This document shows, one piece after another, positions 8,487 through 13,891 of a stretch of 13,891 nt of DNA. Below the pieces are notes generated by a model. That model was not told the DNA's origin. It searched no databases and worked only from the letters and a program-made list of their open reading frames with translations. Every line of letters begins with the position of its first letter. Position 1 is the stretch's first letter. The stretch is from JACKJP01 sp050186955. GTDB taxonomy: Bacteria > Pseudomonadota > Alphaproteobacteria > Rhizobiales > Tepidamorphaceae. The stretch spans positions 1 to 13,891 of the forward strand of contig JBFWXZ010000075.1 in assembly GCA_050186955.1 (NCBI GenBank), read 5' to 3'. The position numbers were made by a program, and so were the translations under genes.

Positions 8487-9023
8487 TTATTCGCCGGACT
8501 TCTCGGCCGCGGCCTTTTTCGGCGCAGCTTTCTTCGGCGCGGCTTTCTCGGGCGCAGCCTTCTTCGGCGCGGCCTTCTTGGCGGCCGGCTTCTTCTCGGC
8601 GGTCTTCTTGGCGGCCGGCTTCTTCTCGGCGGCCTTCGCCTCGGTCTTCTTGGCCTCGGCCTTCGCTTCGGCCTTCGGCTCCGCCTTCTTCTCCGCCGAG
8701 GGCTTCTTGCCGTCGGTGAGGATCTCGGTGATGCGGATCGCCGTCAGGTGCTGACGGTGGCCGTTCTTGCGCCGGTAGTGCTTGCGCCGGCGCTTCTTGA
8801 AGATCGTGACCTTGCGGTCGCGGAGCTGCTCGACGACCTCGCCGGCGACGGTGGCGCCGGAAACCAGCGGCGCGCCGACGGTGATGCCGGAATCGCCGCC
8901 CACCATGAGGACGGATTCGAAGGCGACGATATCGCCCGCTTCACCGGCGAGCTTCTCCACGCGAATGACGTCGTCCGCCTTCACGTGATACTGCTTGCCG
9001 CCGGTCTTGATGACTGCGTACAT
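8487..9023 (-). CDS. rplU: 50S ribosomal protein L21 with a long Lys/Ala-rich C-terminal tail
   Basis: Primary rRNA-binding protein of the large subunit. Residues 1-103 are a full L21: MYAVIKTGGKQYHV, VAFESVLMVGGD, VTIFKKRRRKHYRRKNGHRQ and LTAIRITEI. Residues 104-178 are a low-complexity basic tail made of Ala, Lys, Glu and Pro, with AEKKPAAKK twice (132-140, 142-150) and then AAPKKA/AAPEKA units. Such tails occur on L21 in Alphaproteobacteria. It is probably disordered and may add rRNA contacts or act outside the ribosome; both are inference. The ATG at 9023 has AAGGA eight bases upstream. Transcription is likely from 9170-9197, giving a structured leader of about 140 nucleotides. Confidence 0.97.
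   Translation of the reverse strand: MYAVIKTGGKQYHVKADDVIRVEKLAGEAGDIVAFESVLMVGGDSGITVGAPLVSGATVAGEVVEQLRDRKVTIFKKRRRKHYRRKNGHRQHLTAIRITEILTDGKKPSAEKKAEPKAEAKAEAKKTEAKAAEKKPAAKKTAEKKPAAKKAAPKKAAPEKAAPKKAAPKKAAAEKSGE
8515..8640. repeat. In-frame tandem repeats encoding the L21 tail
   Basis: A 30-base unit (ten codons) recurs at 8581-8610 and 8611-8640, with the first 22 bases identical. Shorter 15-base units encoding AAPKK-type blocks fill 8515-8580. Units are multiples of three, so copy-number change would alter tail length without a frameshift. Confidence 0.8.
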
Positions 9024-9046
9024 GTTCGACTTCCTTGTTCTCGTCC

Positions 9047-9108
9047 GCGCCCTTCGGCGCCGCATCGGATGAGATGCGGACTTCGCGAGGCCGGAGCGTT
9101 CGTCCGGC
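9047..9108 (-). promoter_or_regulatory. Structured 5' leader of the rplU-rpmA mRNA
   Basis: Three inverted repeats fall between the predicted start of transcription and rplU: a 6-bp stem GCCGGA/TCCGGC (9090-9108), a 7-bp stem CCGCATC/GATGCGG with a 6-base loop (9060-9079), and a 5-bp stem GCGCC/GGCGC with a 4-base loop (9047-9060, sharing base 9060). This may be a site for autogenous control by L21, but I recognise no named leader family, and GC-rich DNA forms small stems readily. Confidence 0.35.
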
Positions 9109-9169
9109 ATGAGCCTCGGGCAGCGCATTTTGACCGGCGGACGCAATCGTCCCCGGCCGAACCGGCGCT

Positions 9170-9197
9170 GTTATACGCAGCAGGCGCGCGAAGTCAA
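9170..9197 (-). promoter_or_regulatory. Sigma-70-type promoter for rplU-rpmA
   Basis: On the minus strand TTGACT (9197-9192) and TATAAC (9175-9170) are separated by 16 bases; each matches the consensus at five of six positions. It is the clearest promoter in the gap between rplU and the divergent tRNA-Ser gene, in the right orientation, and places the start near 9163. Confidence 0.75.
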
Positions 9198-9287
9198 TGT
9201 CGCGGTCGCCGCAATCATCGCGCGCGGCCTCTTGCTAGACGGGTTCCTTGCGGATAGGTAGGACGCCCTGACAGGGACCATGCCAGC

Positions 9288-9666
<379 letters not shown>

Positions 9667-11031
9667 ATGCTGAGAACGTTGCACTTCCAAAACTTCAAGT
9701 CATGGAAAGACGCAAAGGTGGGGTGCGCGCCGATTACCGGCTTTTTCGGAACGAACTCATCCGGCAAGACCAGTCTTCTGCAATTCCTTCTGATGCTCAA
9801 GCAGACAAAGGACGGCACGGATAAAGCGATTTCCCTCGACCTTAACGGCGATCTGGTACAACTCGGAACGATCACCGACGCGATACATCAGCATGATGAG
9901 AGCCTGACGCTTTCGTGGGATTTGGAATTTGTGCTCAATTCCGAGCTTGATATCATGGATGCGAGTAAAGTCCCACCAACTATTATATCACGAAGCGATC
10001 GTTTTCGTATCGCTTCGGCTAATGTGGTTCAGGCTGGCGCGCCGAAGGCAACGAGGCTCTCCTATGAATTGGGAGGCCTGATCTTCCAATTAGCCCCAAA
10101 ATCTGAGCAGACGTCGCAGTTCGAACTTCAATGTCTTCGAGTCGATGGAGAGGCGGCTGATTTTCACTTTATTCGAACACTCGGACGTGCATGGCGATTA
10201 CCTGGACCGATCAAATCATACGCATTTCCGGACCAGGCGCGGACGTACTTTCAAAACGCTGCATTTCTTGCTGACCTAGAGGCCTCCTACGAGCATCAAC
10301 TCGACAATATCTACTATCTCGGTCCGCTCAGGCATTACCCACAACGCGATTATCTCTGGACGCGATCCAGACCGACAGATGTCGGTGCTCAAGGTGAGAA
10401 GGCCATCGATGCGATTCTAGCTGCTACGCAGGATGGTTTGACCCGAAATCTCAAATGGAAGTCGAAGCACATGAGCTTCCAGGAGATGGTTGCTTATTGG
10501 CTGAGAGAGATGGGGCTCATCCAGGAATTTAAGGTCGAGGAGATCGCCAAGAACTCGAATCGCTGGCAGGCTCGAGTGAAGACACGGAAGGGTGCAAGCG
10601 AGGTTCTCCTAACGGACGTCGGATTTGGTATCTCGCAGGTCCTGCCGGTGATCACTTTGCTGCAGTACGTCCCGGACGGATCGACCGTTATCCTCGAGCA
10701 ACCCGAGATCCATCTACACCCGCTAGCACAGGCGGCGCTCGCCGACGTGATCATCCAGGCATCAACCCATCGTAAAGTGCAGGTCATCCTCGAAAGTCAC
10801 TCTGAGCACCTGCTTCTACGCCTGCAGCGTCGCATCGCCGAAGGCGTTCTTCCGACCGAAGAGGTCCGCCTCTACTTCTGCGACGCTGCAAAGGGAGAAA
10901 GCACGATCACGCAACTCGAGGTGGACCTCTACGGCAACATACGGAACTGGCCCGACAAGTTCATGGGTGACGCATTCAACGAGGCGGCCCAAGCAGAGCT
11001 CGCACGTCTGAAGCGCATGAAAGCCAAATAA
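9667..11031 (+). CDS. ABC-type AAA ATPase with DUF3696-like C-terminus (putative defence/conflict ATPase)
   Basis: A 454-residue SMC/OLD-like ATPase that starts LRTLHFQNFKSW, the usual opening of AAA_15/AAA_21 proteins. It has Walker A GTNSSGKT (28-35), an insert with little similarity I recognise (about 80-300), a signature-like LTDVGFGISQ (315-324), Walker B VILEQPEIHLHP (341-352) and an H-loop ILESHSEHLL (374-383). The C-terminus, LYGNIRNWPDKFMGD (421-435), resembles DUF3696. No Toprim or HNH nuclease is fused. The stop overlaps the start of the PIN-like gene (TAATG), so both are probably made together, the ATPase as sensor or motor and the PIN protein as effector, by analogy with Septu, Gabija and PARIS modules. 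The partner assignment is inference. G+C was 52% and 47% in two 60-base lines counted, and ATA, TTA and AGA codons appear, unlike the neighbours; this suggests horizontal acquisition. Confidence 0.85.
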   Translation: MLRTLHFQNFKSWKDAKVGCAPITGFFGTNSSGKTSLLQFLLMLKQTKDGTDKAISLDLNGDLVQLGTITDAIHQHDESLTLSWDLEFVLNSELDIMDASKVPPTIISRSDRFRIASANVVQAGAPKATRLSYELGGLIFQLAPKSEQTSQFELQCLRVDGEAADFHFIRTLGRAWRLPGPIKSYAFPDQARTYFQNAAFLADLEASYEHQLDNIYYLGPLRHYPQRDYLWTRSRPTDVGAQGEKAIDAILAATQDGLTRNLKWKSKHMSFQEMVAYWLREMGLIQEFKVEEIAKNSNRWQARVKTRKGASEVLLTDVGFGISQVLPVITLLQYVPDGSTVILEQPEIHLHPLAQAALADVIIQASTHRKVQVILESHSEHLLLRLQRRIAEGVLPTEEVRLYFCDAAKGESTITQLEVDLYGNIRNWPDKFMGDAFNEAAQAELARLKRMKAK

Positions 11032-11432
11032 TGGCGTGGTACGTGATCGACACAAACGTAGCCATCGTCGCGAACGGTGACGAGGGCGTCGCAATAGAAT
11101 GCCAATTGGCTGCTGTCGAGACGTTGACCAAAGCGGTCAATAGCGGTGTTATCGTTGTCGATGCCGCGGGCGAAATTCGAGATGAATACCGACGCCACCT
11201 GAATCCTCACGGCCAGCCGGGCGTTGGTGACCGGTTCTATCTCGAGGTCATAAATTGCCATCCAGATCGAACGGTACAAGTCGACCTGCCGAAGCGAGAG
11301 GATGGTGAATTCAAAGATTTGCCTCAAGCGATCATCAATGCCGGTTTCGATCCGAGCGACAGAAAGTTTGCGGCGGCGGCAAAGAAGTCGCAGTCCCCGG
11401 TCTACAATGCGACCGATTCAGACTGGGTCTAG
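11031..11432 (+). CDS. Small PIN-like nuclease, truncated by an in-frame TAG
   Basis: A 133-residue product with a PIN-domain layout: YVIDTNVAIVANG with acidic D7, GEIRDEYRRHL (E48/E52), FDPSDRKFAAAA (D107/D110) and NATDSDW (D129/D131). These fit the four acidic positions that bind metal in PIN ribonucleases. GQPGVGDRFY (61-70) and DRKFAAAA recall a family of roughly 160-residue proteins that I remember next to AAA ATPases. The frame stops at TAG 11430-11432, just after the last acidic motif, but continues sensibly for 25 codons to TGA 11508. The protein thus lacks its last helix and strand and may be inactive, reduced in activity, or the stop may be a sequencing error. The start overlaps the ATPase stop by one base. 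A toxin-like or anti-phage role is inferred from context only. Confidence 0.75.
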   Translation: MAWYVIDTNVAIVANGDEGVAIECQLAAVETLTKAVNSGVIVVDAAGEIRDEYRRHLNPHGQPGVGDRFYLEVINCHPDRTVQVDLPKREDGEFKDLPQAIINAGFDPSDRKFAAAAKKSQSPVYNATDSDWV

Positions 11433-11510
11433 CACCGGGAGGTCATAGAAGCTACCGGCATCAAGATCGTATTCCTTTGCGGTTGCGCTTCCCCTATTTG
11501 GAAGGCCTGA
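11433..11510 (+). pseudogene. Detached 3' end of the PIN-like gene beyond the amber codon
   Basis: In the same frame as the PIN gene, the 25 codons after TAG 11430 read HREVIEATGIKIVFLCG and then CASPIWKA, ending at TGA 11508-11510. A helix (HREVIEA) followed by a hydrophobic strand (IKIVFL) is what normally closes a PIN fold after the DSDW motif. This supports a recent single-base nonsense mutation; CAG, TGG, TTG, AAG or GAG are possible ancestors. Read-through would give 159 residues. Confidence 0.65.
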
Positions 11511-11833
11511 AGCGACTTATTCCAATACTTTTGATGCCGAAAATCAACGTGTCTATAAGTGATTTCTAATCGATATTACACGCGCTGTTTGGAAATTGAC
11601 TGCGACCGGAATGGCCGTTTTCCATACTCCATTGCTCTGAAGCGATCGGGCAGAAAACCACCCCATTCGAGCCACTCGCTCGTGCCTCAATTTTGGGGCT
11701 ATAGCGTAGCTGTAGTTCTCCGTTTTATCGGCTTCACGCCCCCTTTATCGCCCGCGCCAATCCCTCTACGTTCGACGGCGGCGCGGGCGCAGCCTTTGCG
11801 GCCGAGCCACGGTTCCCACAGGAGGGCAGGCGC
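11511..11833. other. Gap between the PIN gene remnant and the membrane-protein gene
   Basis: No supported gene. The first 180 bases or so have the lower G+C of the ATPase segment; core-like composition returns near 11740-11760, which I take as the right border. GGGGCTATAGCGTAGCTG (11695-11712) resembles the 5' end of a tRNA, but no anticodon or T arm follows. The last bases contain the AGGAGG ribosome-binding site (11820-11825) of the next gene. I see no firm promoter or terminator. An open frame from 11559 to 11837 has no recognisable features. Confidence 0.5.
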
Positions 11834-12232
11834 ATGACGGGAACGGGTGAAGGAACCGGCGGCAGGCGAAGCCGGGCCTACGGCGCCGGCGTGGCGGTCG
11901 CGGTCGTGACCGCGTTCCTGATCGTGTGGACCACGATCGTTCGCGACGACGGTAATGCCGCAGGCTTCTTCATGCTGATCCTCGCGACGCTCGTCGGCGG
12001 GTTCGCCGCGCGGTTCCGGCCCGCCGGCATGGCGCGGACCATGCTCGGCGTCGCCATCATGCAGGTTTTGCTCGGCATGCTCGTCGCGACCGCGCCGTCG
12101 GTGGCGAACACGCCGGACGGCTCCTTCAGGGCCATGCTGTTCTGCGGCGGCTTCACAGTGCTGTGGCTGGTCTCCGCGGCGCTGTTCCGCGCCGCCGCGA
12201 AGGGGCGCCAAGGGGGCGGGGCGGAGGAGTAG
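11834..12232 (+). CDS. Small four-helix integral membrane protein of unknown function
   Basis: The 132-residue product has a short polar N-terminus, four predicted transmembrane helices and a basic C-terminal end. The helices lie at about 17-36 (GAGVAVAVVTAFLIVWTTIV), 44-61 (AGFFMLILATLVGGFAAR), 67-87 (ARTMLGVAIMQVLLGMLVATA) and 98-116 (RAMLFCGGFTVLWLVSAAL). The RFRPAGMAR loop between helices 2 and 3 recalls a family of uncharacterised alphaproteobacterial inner-membrane proteins, but I cannot give it a function. The start at 11834 is fixed by a perfect AGGAGG eight bases upstream. High G+C shows it belongs to the core and not to the ATPase segment. It converges on the MocR gene with a 30-base gap. 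Confidence 0.8.
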   Translation: MTGTGEGTGGRRSRAYGAGVAVAVVTAFLIVWTTIVRDDGNAAGFFMLILATLVGGFAARFRPAGMARTMLGVAIMQVLLGMLVATAPSVANTPDGSFRAMLFCGGFTVLWLVSAALFRAAAKGRQGGGAEE

Positions 12233-12262
12233 CGATCATCGCGGTCGCCTGTTCTCCGCCGC

Positions 12263-13639
12263 TCAGCCGGCCAGGGCGCCCTGAAGCGCGGCGAGAACCC
12301 GCCGGTCGGCCATCTGGGCGACGTTGAAGCGCAGGAACGAGGTCGCCGATTGCGAGGCGCTGAACACGTTTCCCGGCGCGAGGACGACGTTCTCCTCCAT
12401 GCAGCGCCGCGCGATCCCGGCGGCGTCGCGGCCCTCGGGCAGGCGGCACCACAGATAGAAGCCGCCGCGCGGCATCAGCCAGGGAACGATGCCGAGCGGC
12501 GCCAGCGCCCCGGCGACCGCCTTGCGGGCCCGCGCCAGCCGCTGGCGTACCTCGTCCATGTGCTTGCGGTAGCCGCCGCCGGCCAGCACGCCGGCGATCA
12601 GCTCGGCGGCGATCGGGCTCGGGCCTGCGAAGTTGGTGGCGATCTGCAGGTCGACGAGGCTCTCGATCCAGTCGGGGCGCGCCGCGATGTAGCCGCAGCG
12701 CACGGACGCCGAGAGCGACTTGGAGAAGCTGCCGATGCGGATGACGCGGTTGAGGCCGTCGAGGATGGCGAGGCGCGGCGACGGGTCGGGCTCGAAATCG
12801 GCGAAGATGTCGTCCTCGACGATGGTCATGCCGTGGGCGGTGGCGGCGCTCAGCACGCGGTGCGCGACCTGCGGCGAGATGGTGGCGCCGGTCGGGTTGT
12901 GGAGCGCGGAATTGGTGATGTAGAGGCGCGGGGCCTCGCGCGCCAGCGCCTGCTCGAAGGCGGCAAGGTCCGGCCCGGCGGGGGTGTAGGGGACGCCGAC
13001 GATCCTGACCTGGTGGGCGCGCAGCAGCGCGCGGAAGTTGAAATAGCAGGGATCGTCGACCAGCACCGTCTCGCCGGGCCGCAGCAGCAGGCGGCAGACG
13101 AGGTCTATCGCCTGGGTTCCCGAGCCGGTCAGCATCACCTGGTCGGCGGTGGCGGCGATGCCCTCCTCGGCGAAGCGGCCGAGCAGCAGCCGGCGCAGCG
13201 CCAGCGATCCGCGGGTGCTGCCGTAGTCGGCGAGCAGCGCGTCGCCGGCGCGGCCCAGCGTCCGCAGGCCCTTGCGCAGCGCGGCGTTGGGCATCCAGTC
13301 GGCGGGCAGCCAGCCGCAGCCGGGCTTGAGCGTCGCCGGGCCGGCGTCGAGCGACTGGCGGGAAACCCAGAACGGGTCGACGCTGCGGCGGCGCGGCGAG
13401 CTGGTGTCGGCCAGCGCCATCGGCGGCAGGTCGGCCCCGGTGACGAAGAAGCCGGCGCCGCGCCGCGCCCGGATGACGCCCTCGGCCTCCAGCCGGTCAT
13501 AGGCCTCGACCACCGTCGACGGCGAGACCCCCATGGCCTCGGCGAAGCGGCGGACCGAGGGCAGCCGGTCGCCCGGCGCCAGCGCGCGGCTGGCGATCCT
13601 GTCGCGCACCGTCGCCATCAGGGATTGCGTGCGGGTCAT
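12263..13639 (-). CDS. MocR-type transcriptional regulator (GntR winged helix fused to class I aminotransferase fold)
   Basis: A 458-residue PLP-dependent regulator. The N-terminal GntR-type winged helix (about 5-68) has LAPGDRLPSVRRFAEAMGVS, STVVEAYDRLEAEG and IRARRGAGFFVTG. The fold-type I aminotransferase-like domain (about 105-458) has ADYGSTRGSLALRRLL (137-152), LTGSGTQAIDL, NSALHNPTG (243-251), VEDDIFADF (274-282, D276 likely facing the pyridine nitrogen) and the Schiff-base lysine K307 in GSFSKSLS. Relatives such as GabR and PdxR use PLP to sense amines or vitamin B6; the ligand here is unknown. The ATG at 13639 has GGAG six bases upstream. It is divergent from an EamA-type transporter gene, and the gap holds an inverted repeat, so it probably regulates that transporter and itself. 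Confidence 0.93.
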   Translation of the reverse strand: MTRTQSLMATVRDRIASRALAPGDRLPSVRRFAEAMGVSPSTVVEAYDRLEAEGVIRARRGAGFFVTGADLPPMALADTSSPRRRSVDPFWVSRQSLDAGPATLKPGCGWLPADWMPNAALRKGLRTLGRAGDALLADYGSTRGSLALRRLLLGRFAEEGIAATADQVMLTGSGTQAIDLVCRLLLRPGETVLVDDPCYFNFRALLRAHQVRIVGVPYTPAGPDLAAFEQALAREAPRLYITNSALHNPTGATISPQVAHRVLSAATAHGMTIVEDDIFADFEPDPSPRLAILDGLNRVIRIGSFSKSLSASVRCGYIAARPDWIESLVDLQIATNFAGPSPIAAELIAGVLAGGGYRKHMDEVRQRLARARKAVAGALAPLGIVPWLMPRGGFYLWCRLPEGRDAAGIARRCMEENVVLAPGNVFSASQSATSFLRFNVAQMADRRVLAALQGALAG

Positions 13640-13665
13640 GCCGGCTCCATGTCGTCGGGCTGCGG

Positions 13666-13709
13666 ATTGTATGGGAAACCGAACCCATACAGTTTGGTGA
13701 AATTGTATG
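13666..13709. promoter_or_regulatory. Probable MocR operator: perfect inverted repeat plus third half-site
   Basis: TGTATGGG (13668-13675) and CCCATACA (13684-13691) form a perfect 8-bp inverted repeat with an 8-base spacer. ATTGTATG at 13666-13673 recurs as a direct repeat at 13702-13709. All three lie in the 137-base divergent gap between the regulator and the transporter. On the minus strand a -10-like TACAAT (13671-13666) overlaps the first arm, so binding could block mocR transcription. MocR proteins usually bind paired half-sites, which fits; the binding itself is inferred. Confidence 0.65.
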
Positions 13710-13776
13710 CGGCTGTTCCTTCCGGCGCCAGCCCCGGCCGGCTATTGCGGGGCGAGGAAAGGCGAGGGCGCATGGC

Positions 13777-13891
13777 ATGGACCGGACGACGGCGGGATGG
13801 GGCAGCGGCCTCCTGGGCGTGATCATCTTCAGCGGATCGCTGCCGGCGACGCGGGGCGCGGTCGCCGAGTTCACGCCGATGTTCCTGACCT
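13777..13891 (+). CDS. DMT-superfamily (EamA-type) transporter, N-terminal fragment
   Basis: Only 38 complete codons fall in the window. After MDRTTAGWGSG comes a hydrophobic segment LLGVIIFSGS (12-21), then LPATRGAVAEFTPMFLT. A first helix with the pattern FSGSLPATR followed by a D/EFxPxFLT element is typical of EamA-family drug/metabolite exporters encoded next to MocR regulators. The ATG at 13777 has GAGGG eight bases upstream; an ATG at 13772 is in another frame that closes at 13822. The frame is open at the window edge. The substrate cannot be told; an amino acid or related metabolite would fit MocR control, as inference. Confidence 0.72.
   Translation, partial: MDRTTAGWGSGLLGVIIFSGSLPATRGAVAEFTPMFLT

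Noticed and set aside
8513..8640. Regular repeats that could suggest a CRISPR or satellite array
   Set aside because: They are codon-phased repeats encoding the L21 tail, with no spacers.
11559..11837. 92-codon open frame upstream of the membrane-protein gene
   Set aside because: Its product shows no motif, its composition changes abruptly across the GC border, and it runs into the next gene's start.
13772..13822. ATG at 13772 as the start of the last plus-strand gene
   Set aside because: That frame stops at 13822 and gives no recognisable protein, whereas ATG 13777 opens a transporter-like frame with better ribosome-binding-site spacing.

Overview
The window looks like chromosomal DNA from a high-GC alphaproteobacterium, most likely of the Rhizobiales (Hyphomicrobiales). 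The grounds are the base composition of the core genes (about 83% G+C in one 60-base line I counted), an L21 protein with a long Lys/Ala tail, and the gene order rplU-rpmA-GNAT-obgE-proB-proA-nadD-rsfS-rlmH-envC-ctpA, which I recall as typical of that order. No species can be named. The first 15 bases are not genomic: they match the 3' end of an Illumina TruSeq adapter, so the left edge is a contig end.

Bases 16-9197, minus strand: a housekeeping block read from right to left. A sigma-70-like promoter (9170-9197) and a structured leader precede rplU and rpmA (ribosomal proteins L21 and L27), which end at a strong intrinsic terminator (8087-8116). Then come a GNAT acetyltransferase, obgE, proB, proA and nadD, joined by 4-base overlaps or a 1-base gap. 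A 168-base gap holds a likely second promoter for rsfS, rlmH, envC and ctpA. Together these genes cover ribosome assembly and silencing (L21, L27, ObgE, RsfS, RlmH), the first two steps of proline synthesis (ProB, ProA), NAD synthesis (NadD), and cell-wall or periplasmic remodelling (EnvC-like factor, CtpA).

Bases 9288-9377, plus strand: a complete tRNA-Ser(CGA) with encoded CCA. Just beyond it the composition drops to about 50% G+C for roughly 2 kb. This segment carries two translationally coupled genes: an ABC-type AAA ATPase with a DUF3696-like C-terminus, and a small PIN-like nuclease. The arrangement resembles ATPase-nuclease defence or conflict modules and looks acquired. The PIN frame is cut by an in-frame TAG, beyond which 25 codons still read like the natural end of the protein, so the effector seems truncated or silenced. 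No integrase or convincing attachment repeat is visible.

Bases 11834-13891: core-like composition returns. A small four-helix membrane protein of unknown function (plus) converges on a MocR-type regulator (minus). The regulator is divergent from the first 38 codons of a DMT/EamA-family exporter (plus). Between those two lies a perfect 8-8-8 inverted repeat plus a third half-site, the probable operator for the pair.
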